DNA from: Periplaneta americana
Taxonomy: Eukaryota > Arthropoda > Insecta > Blattodea > Blattidae
Direction of reading: 5' to 3'
Length of the DNA stretch: 64,000 bases
Assembly (NCBI RefSeq): GCF_040183065.1
Contig: NC_091127.1
Location: 110,239,834-110,303,833, forward strand
Part shown: one piece after another, positions 32,980 to 45,618 of the stretch
How positions within the stretch are numbered: the stretch's first letter is position 1
Layout: every line of letters starts with the position of its first letter
Notes under the pieces: model-generated
What the model was told of the DNA's origin: nothing
Seen by the model: only the letters and a program-made list of their open reading frames with translations
The model's database searches: none
Program-made: the position numbers and the translations under genes

Positions 32980-35900
32980 GCTTTTCCTTGAAATTCAGTG
33001 GCTGCAACTATGTATCATCAATAGCGAATATATTATATTGAATAATTATAAATTACGAAGAATGATCAAATGAAATCCCTTTGCCCCATCTCAAGTCCTT
33101 GAAATATGTTCAAGCGGTAAGTGGCATGGTAGCTGCCTTGTGTAGAGCAGTCGAGAACAGTTTGGTTCTGTAAGCTATATAGGAAGTGTGTAGATGTCAG
33201 ACACCTGTTAATATGACTGTTATTCCAAATCCGTCCATAGGTGACCAATGGACAATGATTTAAATCTTAACAGCAGATTACTCTTCGCTATCAGCCCTGA
33301 TTTGTCACCATGGACTTTCATTTGTTCGGACCATAAAAAAGCTCTAATAGGACAGATATTCTGCAAAGATGATGAAGACCACAGTGCTGAAATGCAGCCA
33401 AGATCTTTCTCTGCTGACTGTATTCCCACACAATGGAACACATGTGTGAACACTTGCTTATAGAGATTTCTTCTAACGAAACCTACTGCCTGCATCATCC
33501 TTGAATATTGATATACATCTTATCATATTTTCTATGTACGGTATCTTAATGAATAAATTCATAAATCGGCTCGAACAGGTTTCATTTGATCACATCTCGT
33601 ATTATGCAAACAAAAAATATAATATATTTTTTTCTGAAGAAAAAACAAGAGTAAAAAGATGCATACTCATGTTTAATTTTAAAATACAGTATTTCTTACC
33701 TACATAAAATTGTGACAAAAATATTTCCACGAAAGAATTGGCTACTCTCTTAAGAAGCAACATTTTCATTAGAACAATATAAACCAATATTAAATACGAT
33801 GCACTCCCCAATCATTCATTCATTCATGTAATATATTTATTTCGATTAACTATTTTTTTTTCTAAATGTAAACCTTCGTCAGTTTTCCTTTTTCCCCATG
33901 ATTTGTACATTACATTTTTTTTTTACATTGTTGCCGTTTAGAATTAAATTATTAACAAAAAATGATAATCTCAATGAAGGAAACTGATTCAAGATTAGGA
34001 AGAGAAAACTACGAAGGGAAAAATGTAACAGTTATGCGTCTTCTCATCTCCTTTCAATAGATTTGTTGGACTAATTGAAGTACCATATCTATATGAGTGC
34101 AACCCTATTGGTCATTGTCTCACTCTGGAGTTCGCTATCACACTAAGGTGACATAAAGAATTCTGACGTTTAAAAATAAAATATTACTCACTATTAATGA
34201 TATAATGTACTTCACATATTAATGAAACTTTATTTCAGTTACCAAAGAAGTTTAACCAAATAATGGCACAAAAATACTCTGAAATAGGAAATTGCATAAT
34301 TCTGGTTTTGAAGAAGTTGATTGTTTTAAAAGACAGTGCACTACTGAAACAACAAAACTAAACAAGTTTTAAAAATTAATTTGTTACAACTAAATTTCAT
34401 TTCATTACATCACTAGATACTGATACTGATATTTAGTTTAATCGGAATTTATTAAAATATTTCACTATAAATAACCCATTTGAGTATCCACATATGTTTA
34501 GTAGTCTCGTTACTCTCAGCATATGCAAGTATATTCAAGATATATATTACAGTCATGCAAGATGGCGGCTATGCTCAGTGGTCAAGATTCTCTTATCCTT
34601 GGAAAGACTCGAGTCCTCTAAGTTTATAAAAATATATACTTTTCACTAGAAATCAGTAACTTTATTGTATAATTTAAGTACCGTACCATAAAACGATTTC
34701 AATTGTTTTTAATCTAAATTCCAAGTAATAAAATTACAATAAAATAAACTCCTAATTATTATTAATTCAGTGAGTTTTTAGATATGTACAAAACTATGGC
34801 AATAATATGGTGGTTTGCATATGGGAGTCTTTGAAATTGTGTGCATTTTTCTTGCAATGAAGATCACACTTCGAGGTTCGACCTAATCCCATTTTGTATT
34901 GGCATTCTGTAAACCTGGTAATTCTAATTATGATCTTAGAAAAATCAAATAACAGTATTTTTAATATAAGGCATAAAAAGAAGGTAGAGTGTTAATGTTC
35001 TAATAACTTTGTTAAAGACAAACTCTCAAAGATGGAAACATGCTTTGTTTTGTAATAGATGTTTCCTGAAACATGATCAGAACTCCTCACTGGTTTGGAA
35101 CTAATCTAGTTGGCTGTGACAGTTTTTTTAATAACATAGTAACATATCCATACTAGTTAAAACAACGTTCACAAAGTGTGCTTGTTGCTGGAATACCGTA
35201 CACTAAATAAATCTTGCAATTCATAGTAGTACCTATTGGCAGACCTTTCTCATGTCTCTTCTATCAGTGTAGGAGATTATTAAATTATAAAGATTTATCT
35301 GCTACAGAGAATCTGTTACTTTTCCAATCCTTTGAACAGTCTCTCTTCCTGGATGGCAACAACAGCGCCACTGAAATTTCTATATTATAGACAAAACCCA
35401 AATAATACAAAAAATTCATTTTAGAATGAAGTTAAGGTACAGTGGTCAACATGCACCAAACAGTGGACTCGAGCATGACATTTGGACGCGACCACATTTA
35501 ACCTCGAAGAGAATTGCGTGTAGCCTAACTAGCTGGATTTGACTTAGTTTATGTCTTATTTTGTGTCCTCGGCCCTTCTATTCTTATAAACCTATTACAA
35601 ATTACATTTCAATACAAACATGAATTTCATCTGCACAATTTTCTTTCTATTAACATTTCAATATAGCTGCAAGCTCGAACCATGCAGACATGAAGGTGAA
35701 TTTTCAACACCACAGTTAGGTACCGGTACCGGTATTTTCTGTTCAAAAATGCATTCACAACTTTTGGTGCCTAATATTTTCAGTACAAAGACACATGGCT
35801 CCTGATACTTTTTTCCCCTCATTCTTCCCTTTCAACCCATTGTTTTTCTTCTATTCTCCTCTCACTCGCTGAATTTCACACCCTCATATCCAAGCAGTGC

Positions 35901-37350
35901 ATTTATTTTTTGAGGTGGTGGCCATTCCAAAATTCTGTATAACATTAAAAAATATATATATATATATTTCACAAATCGTCACAGGGTATCCAAATGAAAA
36001 ATAAAATGTAGTGTGATCATGTTTACCAGTTACACTAAATTAAAATGAATAAATAAACAAACTGCTTCCTTGAAGATTGCCACAGTAAATTTAAAAATGC
36101 CTATTATGTATCATACAAGAACAGCTCTGGAATGAAAAATGAGGCGAGTCTTTAAAATACAAAATAATAGACAAATATTCCAACACTCAAAATAATAGCC
36201 TAAATACATTAACGAATTTTTACAACAATAAATATTTTAAAAAAGATATAACTCAGCACACACTCTTAATCAAATAGTGTCTCGCTGAATGTCATGCATA
36301 AATGGAGAACTACAATAAATATCAACTGTCAGGCAAATTGAAAAGACGATGCTTTAAAGTTTTGTCATTATTTTATACTGCATACATTTTTATACAGTTC
36401 TGTCATATTACATATATCTTGTTAATATGGTACCGATTTTTACATTCTGCAGTCAAATTAGTATACCTGAAGTTAATAGCAAACAAAGAAAGTATTAAAT
36501 CTAAACTAAAAACTAAATATGAAGAAGAGTCTAATGTTCCTTATTCATCCAAAACCACTGAACTGAAGATTCACAAACAAGACGATTTTTAGATGAAAAT
36601 TTATATGTAAATTACTTCTTTGTTGTTAATTTATATTGTATATAGACAGAAGTATGGCAGGTAAAATAACAAAACAATCGAAAATGTTCAATTTGTGGTA
36701 CCGGTATACATCTTGAGAGGGCTTTGCAATAAAATCACTTATAGGAGAGGGTGAAAGCTATCAAATGCTCTATGACACTCAAAATAATCAGATATGGCGT
36801 AATTTGTATATACTGTAAAATATATTTATCAATGTGCATCACTATGGGGCTCATTGTTCTCAGCTCTGTTCCTCTCTGTTTTCATTTTTATATGAAGCGT
36901 GTATGATAGCCTCTTGTACATAGGATTCGAGCTGTGGAGCAATGACCAGACCACGACGTATTTTTGGTCAAACACTCATGTAAATAAAAATGTTGTACAA
37001 TAAACAATGTTCAACTGTACTCTAATGTTTCTTTCTCTAGAATAAATTAACCTCACTAAGTCAATGTTATGAATGTTACGAGACAAGCTGATACAATAAA
37101 AAATATCAAAGATAAGCCAACATTAGTTTCAAATGATGGAACATAATATAATGCAGAAGACCACTATATTTAGGCTGACCGTAATTCCTTGAGACAAACA
37201 CAGGACGGGAAAGCGATAAGTTATGTTCTTAAAAAAAAGTAATTAATGTTTTGTCTTGTGAAATGCTTCTGAAGGACCTTCCAATAAGAGTGTCCTACTT
37301 TTAACATATAACAGCTGCCGTGTTTATGAAATTCTAGTTCACACAACAGT
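32980..37350. other. Intergenic stretch without a recognised gene
   Basis: AT-rich. Open frames at 33066-33498 (minus) and 36302-36592 (plus) lack recognisable motifs. A weak GGCTATGCTCAGTGGTCAAG near 34566 resembles the A-box part of a tRNA-like repeat. Nothing else is supported. Confidence 0.4.
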
Positions 37351-37890
37351 TACAGTTGTTGACAAATAATCATGGAACGTTACACCATTCCACAACGAGT
37401 AGAAGTCATTAAAATGTATTATTAAAAAAACGTCATCCATTCGCCAAGCATTCTGTACATTACGAGAAGTGTATGGTGTGTAAGATACCAGACTATGATA
37501 AGGGATTATTTTTGGTCTCAATTGGAAGGTATGGATCTCAGAAATGTCTCGTTTCGGCAAGATGGTGCCATGTGTCATACTGCTCACGAAACAGTCGACC
37601 TTTTGAGGGAGAAGTTCAGAGGCTTCATCATTTTGTGTGGTGGTGATGTTAACTGGTACCTGAGATCATCTGATTTAACACCGCTGGATTATGTCTTATG
37701 GAGTTATGTTAAATAACGGGTTTATGCCAACAAGCCAGAAACAGTTAATGAACTAAGGAACAATATGTGCGTTCGTGAATTTGGGCCCAGTTTATGTTTG
37801 GCCGGTATTAAAAATTGGAAGAGCCGTATACGCATAACCCAACAAAGCCGCAGTGGCCATCTAACTCCCGTTCTCTTCCATATTATGTAC
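37350..37890 (+). pseudogene. mariner-like transposase remnant, internally deleted
   Basis: The N-terminal part near 37372 reads ERYTIPQRVEVIKMYY and stops. After a deletion the C-terminal part from 37495 reads DYFWSQLEGMDLRNVSFRQD, then GAMCHTAHETVDLLREKF and SSDLTPLDYVLWSYVK. These are the hallmark blocks of insect mariner-like transposases of the long-helix-turn-helix type (QDGA-x-CHTA, SPDLTPLDFFLWGY). Stops and a frameshift make it non-functional. Confidence 0.85.
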
Positions 37891-38476
37891 CGGTAATGGC
37901 ATTAAATATGCTTCAAAATAATAGTAATTAAATAAAAATCCTCTTTCGTTTATATAATTTATTTCATTTTAAAAGTGTGACACTCTCATTGAAGACCCTT
38001 TACTTCAAACAGGATCAAATAATCCAACTGGATTAAATACAAATATTGATAAAATTCCATTTCATTCATATTTTACAATTAAAGACATTGCAGGATTCAT
38101 TATTTTAAGTTGAACTCACAACAGTTAGTCTTAGCAGCACATAACAAAAACTTTAACTCATTGTAGAGAGAGGGTGCTGCATTTCACCACGATCATACCA
38201 TGAGTATTTTTCAGATGATCTTACTTTACGTATTGGTAACAAATTTCAGTCTTTCAGTACCTTGTTATAAAATCCATCACATTTCATGTCACAATTTTGT
38301 CTTACAATTTTACCCCTTTTCATGCGACTGACTTCAAGGAGGCCGCAGCTTTTTTGCCGCTCAGAACAACACGAGCTATTTGCACTTCAGAAACATTGCC
38401 TAGTTGAAATGTTAAGACTCAGTCACTGTTAGTTATGGTAAGTTAAATATTACATGCCCTCAGAAAAAATATTATA

Positions 38477-38515
38477 GCCACAAAGAAGATGAGACGTGTG
38501 AACTAAGTCTTGTGA
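38477..38515. repeat. Short dispersed repeat shared with 42412-42450
   Basis: CACAAAGAAGATGAGACGTG followed by TGAACTAAGTCTTGTG. The same roughly 38-bp sequence with one difference occurs at 42412. Surroundings differ. Confidence 0.7.
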
Positions 38516-39174
38516 AAAGCATTAGGCCTATACGTATAGCTCTCATTGTTTTAACGCTTAAATAGAATTTCTTCTTTGACTATATAATTTTCATAATATA
38601 ACATATTCTTTCTATGGGCGAGAAAGAATAAACTCTTAGTACATTACAAAAATCCTGAAAATGTAGGCATTTTTCATTCATTAAAAAAATATGCACCAAT
38701 CCATCAGATAAAGCAATATTGATTTTTTGGTTATGATTGACAAATATATAAGCATATTTTAATAGTAAAAGTTTTTATAAAAAACGGGACAAAAGTGATA
38801 TTTTTACTAAAATGACGGGATAGCCAGGACATAGGAAAATAACGGTAATGTCCTGTTCTAAATGGTACATATGGTTACCCTAGCTATACTGCTAATGTAA
38901 TCACTGGCACACTTGGGGCAAACAGTTCTGGTAAGATAAAGGCCTGGTATTTCATCGAACGACAAGAAGACCTTTCACTCAATAATTTGCAAGCTGCTCA
39001 ACAAACGCATGAGCTCCAAGGGATGCAGTACATCATCATCATCCTTCTTGTTCTTATCGGTTATTTAGTGATACTATGCATATCGTATATCAACTGTGTA
39101 GTTGTTCTGTTGTCATTGGAATTGGAGATAGTAACACAAGATGAGTCTGACGAGATTTCTTGACATTTCTCTTT

Positions 39175-39420
39175 TTTTTTTTTTTTTTAAGGAGAAGGGG
39201 CCCGAAAGCTTAAACCGTAGCCTGTACCTTATTGTGTTTACTACTCCTGCTGTGTGAATGATATTTCAAGACAAAGCAGGAGAATTATCTCAACACCACT
39301 GACATGGGACATGAAGCATTTTTCTTCCCTGGCGACCAACAAAGCAGCTTTTCGTACAACTCAGATCTTTTATCGTTTCGTGCAATAGACACATGATATT
39401 GTTCATGCTAAGCCATTAGA
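39175..39420. repeat. Dispersed repeat related to the insertion at 15879-15958
   Basis: A T-run, then AAGGGGCCCGAAAGCTTAAA..CCTTATTGTGTTTACTACTC. It is diverged but colinear with 15879-15958 (T-run, AAGGACCTGAAGACTTACAC, GGCTTATTGTGCTTACCACC). Probably a SINE-like family; its boundary on the right is unclear. Confidence 0.5.
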
Positions 39421-39997
39421 TGGCAGCATCAGCTCCTTTTGCACTGAAAAAAGACATGGAGTGTTTTCAATGCTTGGTCATTTGTCACTGAATGGTCATG
39501 CTTTTGTATATATATATAGAGTGTAAAGGGTATAAGTGCCATTATTTTAACTGATGATATTCATGTCATAAGGAAGAAAAGTTGTCCTCACAATTGTTTT
39601 CTAATTGCAATATTTAACGAATTATTAAAGTTTACAATATACCTGGGAAGTGTGGTTACAAAAACAGGTGGAGCAGAAGAAGATGTGAAAAGACGTATTT
39701 GGCTAGCAAATGGAGCATTTGTACAGTTATATCCCATATGGCGGAATAATAACATCTATTGAAGACAAAGCTCAGACTGTTTAACACAAATGTAAAATCA
39801 GTCCTCCTCTATGGTTGTGAAACATGGAAAATTACGGATGTAATAAATAAAAAGATACAGACATTCGTCAACAGATGTCTGAGGCATATCCTAAATATAA
39901 GATGGCCGGAAACAATAGCAAATGAAGAACTGTGGAGAAGAACTAACCAATCACAAATATGTTACCTTAGTTACCAAATAAAACAAAGAAAATGGAA

Positions 39998-40387
39998 ACA
40001 ATTAGTATTAGAGGAGAAAAATTCGCTCCGATGCCGGGGATCAATCCGGGTCCTTGGTTCTATGTACCCAAGCACTCTCACCTTTGAGCTACGCCGAAGT
40101 CCAATCCACAGCACCGGATCGAACTCCCCTCCTTCAGTGTTTTTCCCTTTGAGGCCTGACTCCAAGTTGGGCATGTATGTTAACATTTTATTAAGTAAAC
40201 TGCCATTATACAAGGAGCGCACTCAGTTGAGTAACTTAGTGGCCAAGATTCCACAGTAATGTGCATTTGGAGTGGATTGGACTTTGGCATAGCTGAATGG
40301 TGAGAGTACTTGGTACGTAGAACCAAGGACCTGGGTTCGATCCCCAGCATCGGAGCGAATTTCTCTCCTCTAATACTAATTGTTACC
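39998..40387. repeat. Inverted pair of tRNA-like SINE units
   Basis: The left arm (about 39994-40111, tRNA-like part on the minus strand) and right arm (about 40269-40387, plus strand) are inverted copies. Both carry CATCGGAGCGAATT, TCTCCTCTAATACTAATTG and a tRNA-like segment with stem TTGGT/ACCAA, loop ACGTAGA (right arm) and B box GGTTCGATCCC. Loop position 33 is C, as in the 46-47.7 kb units. Confidence 0.8.
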
Positions 40388-40429
40388 ATATCAGACATAT
40401 TCTGTAGAACAAAAAAAAAAAATAATAAT

Positions 40430-40903
40430 AATAATCTTTACTTACTTACAAATGGCTTTTAAGGAACCCGGAGGTTCATTGCCGCCCTCACATAAGCCCG
40501 CCATCGGTCCCTAGCCTGAGCAAGATTAAACCAGTCCCTACCATCATATCCCACCTCCCTCAAATCCATTTTTATATTATCCTCCCATCTACGTCTCGGC
40601 CTCCCCAAAGGTCTTTTTCCCTCCGGTCTTCCAACTAACACTCTATATGCATTTCTGGATTCGCCCATACATGCTACATGCCCTGCCCATTTCAAACGTC
40701 TGGATTTAATGTTCCTAATTATGTCAGGTGAAGAATACAATGCGTGCAGTTGTGCGTTGTGTAACTTTCTCCATTCTCCTGTAACTTCATCCCTCTTAGG
40801 CCCAAATATTTTCCTAAGAACCTTATTCTCAAACACCCTTAATCTCTGTTCCTCTCTCAAAGTGAGAGTCCAAGTTTCACAACCAAAAATAATAATCTTT
40901 AGT
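40430..40903 (-). mobile_element. RTE-type LINE, 5'-truncated (minus), nested
   Basis: The minus-strand frame includes [40 protein letters not shown] and [20 protein letters not shown], ending AAMNLRVP and stop. It is close in sequence to 56102-57005. The truncated 5' end abuts AAAGAAAATGGAA (40904-40916), which is duplicated at 39985-39997. The duplication therefore encloses this LINE plus the inverted SINE pair. Confidence 0.88.
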
Positions 40904-41629
40904 AAAGAAAATGGAATTGGATAGGCCACATGCTGAGAAAGCCAGATGAAGCTACTGAGAAAACTGCAATTGACTGGAATCCACAAGGAGTAAGGGAGAG
41001 AGGACGGCCTAGAAAAAGATGGAAACGATCAATAGAGGAGGAAGTAGTGAGATGTGTGAAAAGCTGGAAAGAGGTGAAATGGATGGCTGACAACAGAGTA
41101 CGCTGGAAGAACTTCACTGTTGCCCTATGTTCCTCCTCGGAACAACAGGATTTTTAAGTCAAGTCAGTCAAAGTTTACAATATGCAACGTTTGAAGCGGG
41201 AACAGACATACCGCTACAAAACAGATGCTCTGTTCTAATGCAGGGCCAGACCAGGCCAGCTGTTGTTTACATAAAACGCGCAGCAAATACAAACTTTAGA
41301 TCTAATTAATATATTATGGTAAATTTTCATTTTATTTATCAATATTGCGCCATTTCTTATTGTACATCTAAAAAATAAACAATAATCGTTTACTACACAA
41401 AATCACACGAAAGTTTTTTTCATATACTGCAAAATTTTAATCTCTCCCGCTTCCGTAAAGTTGTAACATTTTAAAGAAACTTGAAGTTTGCAGTTTGCCA
41501 TTTTTGAGGACATGACACTTGACGAAAAATCACTCCTTACCATTCATAATTGGTTGTCTAAGTTCAGTTTATTTTCGTATCAATACGAATTCTTTAAATT
41601 ACGTTTGAAAATTGTACATACCGATTTAT

Positions 41630-41890
41630 ATCAGATTTTCCGCGTGTCCACCGTCGTTCTGAAGGCAAGCATCACATCTTCTACAGTTGTCCAGTTGTTG
41701 CGGACACGTTCAAGACTCCCAGTTTCTAATAATCGTTGAGAAACTGTTACAAAAGTTCGCCGATTAGGTAACCTTCTTTGCGGAAAACGTTGACGGTACA
41801 TCCTTCTTGCCGCACTTGAATTACGACGACTTTCTCCATAAATTAATAACATATTACATTCCTAACCTGTGAATGACATTGTAAGTTGTT
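41630..41890 (-). pseudogene. mariner-like transposase N-terminal fragment (minus)
   Basis: The minus-strand frame reads MLLIYGESRRNSSAARRMYR then QRFPQRRLPNRRTFVTVSQR and LLETGSLERV. This matches the N-terminal helix-turn-helix block found in mariner-like families of insects (YGE..GNS.AA.R.Y..RFP.RR.P). No catalytic part is seen nearby. Confidence 0.75.
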
Positions 41891-42755
41891 TATTGAATAG
41901 GCCTTCTCTGTACTAAACTGCCATTCGCTCAGCAGTAGAGCTAATGGACAGGGAGCTTGTACTCAGCTGATTCGTACTTACGTCTGTGCAGAGTACTGCC
42001 TGCTGAACACGTTGTCACGTCTCTCACGCCAGAATATTAACAAATTTAAGCATGCATTTTTATTTAATTTCACGAGAACGTAATAGAACACACAAATATT
42101 TATTTAAACTAATATTAACTCTTTGCTAGATGTATCTAATGATGTAATTGTTTTCGTAATTTTAGTAACGATATAAGCAGTATAACGCGAATAAAATAAG
42201 GAAAGAATTTTTTTTTCTGGGAAAACTATCAAGTTTTGACCCTATGTTGTATGGACATTTTTTGATACAGGTACTGTAGACCGTCCCTGACGACTGTTAA
42301 AAAACGGCACTTAATACGCGCCCCTTCAGAAAAGATTTACCAAGTGTTTTAAAAACAAAATTCACTATAAAATGAAAATGGAAAAAAAGGAAGAAAGGGA
42401 GAGACAAAGCCACGAAGAAGATGAGACGTGTGAACTAAGTCTTGTGCCGTGAAAAGCGTTATACCCCTTGTTGGTAAATCTGAAGTTTATTCTTGAACAC
42501 CTTGTGGACATTTATTCTTGAACACCTTGTGGACATCGGAAGTTGCATTGTCGCAGTCGCGGCGAGAGTAAAAGGAAAGTGTGCAGCTGCATAAATTATT
42601 ATATTGTAATACCAGTATCACGTTATTGTACTATGAAACTGCTTAAATTTAACTGCTTGTATAAACAAGAATGCATTGTTGAAAATCAAATTGGATGTGT
42701 TTATTATTTATTGCTATGAATAATAACCACAACTCTCAGTTACATTTCCAGTATA

Positions 42756-43304
42756 CTGGGTGGCGCAGATAAAAGTAGACCGTCTCCCGTTTGAATGCGA
42801 ATGCGATATTTTGATTGCTTGAAATTCCATTATCGTATTTTATCATATCGTATCATAACAAAATGAATAAACAGCTACAACAATGGAAAATTTATGCAAT
42901 AATCGATTATTGGCATTCTTCCTTGTCAGCATTTCATCAATCTTTAGCCGAATTACACGTGTCTGTTCGCATTCTGCAAAATAACTTACTCGATACAATA
43001 AAGAGTGGAAATTGTGGAAACGTAGGTTCGATCAAGGAAACCCGCGAAATTTTCAGGGCAAGTTTTTGAAAAGAGGACTACCGGTAAAGAGAGCATTACG
43101 GGGTTTTGTTAAAAAGTGGTGCGCTACAGAATCTTTGCAAAATGTATCTGTGCAACTGCATCTGAACATAATTAGACGTGCACAGCTATGTTTGACAGGG
43201 AGTCACTTTCAACAACTTCTATTAAAGTTGAGTCCTCTTCAGCACTTCGCTTCTGTATTTACTCTATACTTACACAGACTACTTTTATCTGCGCCACCCT
43301 GTAT
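42756..43304 (+). mobile_element. mariner-like TIR element A
   Basis: The ends CTGGGTGGCGCAGATAAAAG and CTTTTATCTGCGCCACCCTG are inverted repeats flanked by TA. The interior encodes fragments such as MNKQLQQWKIYAIIDYWHSS and RGFVKKWCATESLQNVSVQL, similar to the DNA-binding part of mariner-like transposases. There is no catalytic region, so it is an internally deleted copy. Confidence 0.82.
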
Positions 43305-43348
43305 ATCATCAACAATACTATTTCATCACTTTCCAGCATTTTCACTAC

Positions 43349-44286
43349 ACAGAGTGAGTCATAGTATTTTTTTTTTTTTTTTTTTTTTGGAAAACGCGTG
43401 AGCGTGCTTCTGAATAAAAAATAACAATTCCTTGTATGAAAATTTGACGGAAAATGCTTATTTATTGGAGTAATCGTGACTTTTGTTTTCATACGTATCT
43501 GCTCATATTATTGCGTTGTTTTGATATTGTACCAGTGTTCGTTTACAAACACAGTGACAAGACAGTAGTATATTGTTTTTGTTTCGATTGGACATGGTGG
43601 TCTAGTGACTTGGCCACTCAGATCACCCGACCTCACCCCATTAGACTTTTACCTTTGGGGTCACTTTAAGGCTATCGTCTAAGCAACACCAGTGAATGAT
43701 GCAGAGGAGTTATTGCAATGTGTTGAAAATGCATGCCAATTGATCCGTGATGACAACATGGTGTTTGAGCAAACTTGCCAGTCATGTATATGTTGTGCTC
43801 AGGCATGTGTAAACAATTGAGGGAGACACATTGAGCACCTTTTGTACACATTAAATGCCAAGTTTCCAAACATATACTTATGATGCAACAACAACGGCTA
43901 AATACAAAGTATGGCCATTTCTCCAATAAATAAGCATTTTCTGTCAAATTTTCTTATAAGGAATTTGTTCTCAGCCACCGGCATGGCTCAGTCGGTTAAG
44001 GCGCTTGCCTGCTAGTCTAAAGTTGCGCTCGGGCGCGGGTTCGATCCCTGGTTGGGTTTTTTCCAAGGTTTTCCCCAACCGTAAGGTGAATGCCAGGTAA
44101 TCTATGGCGAATCCATGCCTCATCTCGCTATCACCAATCTCGATGCTAAGTAACCTCGTAGTTGATACAGCGTCGTTAAATAACCAAATTATATAAAAAA
44201 AAAAAAAAAAAAAAAAAGGGGATTGTTCTCATTTTTAATCCAGGAGCACGCTCACGCGTTTTCCAAAAATACTTATGACTTACCTG
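43349..44286 (+). mobile_element. mariner-like TIR element B, split by a SINE
   Basis: Inverted ends share GTAAGTCAT-like sequence, a T-run and GGAAAACGCGTGAGCGTGCT (left to about 43408, right from about 44245), with TA outside. The interior at 43590-43860 reads in shifted frames PLRSPDLTPLDFYLWG-like and VNDAEELLQCVENACQLIRD blocks, the C-terminal part of a mariner-like transposase. A SINE (43974-44222) lies near the right end. The left T-run is expanded. Confidence 0.8.
43974..44222 (+). mobile_element. tRNA-headed SINE with poly(A) tail
   Basis: Head GCCACCGGCATGGCTCAGTC (A box GGCTCAGTCGG) and B box GGGTTCGATCCC. A body of about 150 bp with CGCTATCACCAATCTCGATG follows, then an A-run at 44196-44217. 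It is flanked by 9-bp direct repeats TTGTTCTCA (43965-43973 and 44223-44231), showing insertion into element B. Confidence 0.87.
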
Positions 44287-45289
44287 TATAATTCGATAAT
44301 GAAAGGTTTATTCCGCAAAGAGTTGGAGATTATTTTTCAATTTACTTTATACTTCCTATCGAAGTAACACATACTCGTAATAAATTGTACCACCAACAAA
44401 ACCAATGCTTAAAAATAAACCACAGCCTGGCTTTCACAAATCAATTTCGTTTCAACAATGAATAAGTTTGAATATGCTTCTTTGCATCAAATCTGATTTG
44501 CTTAGTCAGATTGACTTTGATTACATCAACAATATTTTCTCTGTGAAGTGCAAGGAAATCTTTATAATTCACAAGTAAGATGCATGTATTTTGATTCCAG
44601 TAATTTATTATTTTCTGAATTGTAACATTTCATTTAAAACTAATTTAAACTAAACATGACCTGTATAATAATAGCAGCTCATAATTATTGTTTGTGGGAG
44701 TTGGGGGGATGGCAAATTTTCGCACTGCCTAGGGGCGGTACTATACCTAAATCCGGCGTTTTATTGGTAATTTTTGCTATTTTTTTAGGTCAACAACCGC
44801 CCTCTAACTATAATATACCAAAGGGGGAAAAATATATATAAGAAAGTCCCATGTAAAATGTTGTGTACTCAATAAAAGATTTGACCTATCACAACTACCT
44901 AAAAACTGATCCCCCTTTCAAAATTCTTTAGATTTTGACCAATGTTCTTTAAGTTTAACATCAGTGGAAGCCTGCATTGCGGAAACAGGTGTATGTTTGA
45001 ATATAGAATGCATTTTCGGATTAGAGGTTGAGAAATAAAGAAACCAGGGGCGGATGCAAGGGGGGGGGATTAAGGGGATATATCCCCTCCCGAAATTTTG
45101 AGAAAAATACGAAACAAGAAACAAAAATAATATTAATTTTAATTCGTGAATGTACATAGGAATTAGAGAGTTTTCCAAGTAAATTCTCTTTGCTAAAGTG
45201 TTAAATTCCAAGAACTACAGGGAGACAAACACAGCGTTCTTACTTCAAGACAGACTCATGAAGAGTATTTTAGACTTTTAATTTTCCTT

Positions 45290-45618
45290 CTCTTCTTAGA
45301 CTATTTCATTAGTCAGCTCAAGGACAGGATTTTAAATTATAAGGGAATCCTAAAGTCCACACAAACTTTGCTGCCTAAAAAGATAGTGCGAGCATCAGAT
45401 GAAGATTTAGAAACTGCTGTTGAGGCTGTAGTGATCAGTGGCCCAATGATGTTGATGCATCACCAGAGTCTTTCTTCAATGAATTGAAGATGTGGAGAAG
45501 AAATTTCCTTGATCAGAAAAATCTTCACCTAATACCTATTGATTTTATATCATCTTTGAACAGATGCAATGAAATTGTTTTTCCCTGCACTCACAAGGCA
45601 CTGAAACTTTTCTGCACG
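45290..45618 (+). pseudogene. hAT transposase fragment, zinc-finger (TTF/DUF4371-like) type
   Basis: The plus strand reads FISQLKDRILNYKGILKSTQ, TLLPKKIVRASDEDLETAVE, then after a frame change FFNELKMWRRNFLDQKN and RCNEIVFPCTHKALKLFCT. The order and spacing match the region ahead of the ERxFS dimerisation motif in this hAT subgroup. The frame is lost after CTTTTCTGCAC at about 45618, where mariner sequence begins. Confidence 0.65.

Larger units (their letters stand above)
39641..41169 (+). mobile_element. RTE-type LINE, 5'-truncated, with 14-bp duplication and internal insertion
   Basis: Identical 14-mers AAAGTTTACAATAT flank it (39627-39640 and 41170-41183). The plus strand reads YLGSVVTKTGGAEEDVKRRI, LRLFNTNVKSVLLYGCETW and YQIKQRKW up to 39995. 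The frame resumes after an insertion at about 40911 with NGIG/WIGHMLRKPDEATEKTAI and RGRPRKRWKRSIEEEVVRC, ending near 41155. These are reverse-transcriptase C-terminal blocks of RTE-like LINEs. The 3' end is an (AAGTC) short tandem tail, also usual for that clade. Confidence 0.87.
42600..44760. repeat. Dispersed repeat, copy 2, interrupted by two TIR elements
   Basis: Reverse-complement relative of 15705-16645. Repeat sequence is visible at about 42620-42753, 43307-43345 and 44290-44760. The gaps are exactly the two elements below, which the 15.7-kb copy lacks. Confidence 0.8.

Noticed and set aside
33066-33498. Two overlapping minus-strand frames just downstream of the large gene
   Set aside because: No recognisable protein motif, no acceptor-donor pair fitting both, and no poly(A) context. 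Could be an unrecognised repeat; not supportable as a gene.
36302-36592. 96-codon open frame with hydrophobic stretches
   Set aside because: AT-rich region with no splice sites, homology I can recognise, or supporting context; likely chance.
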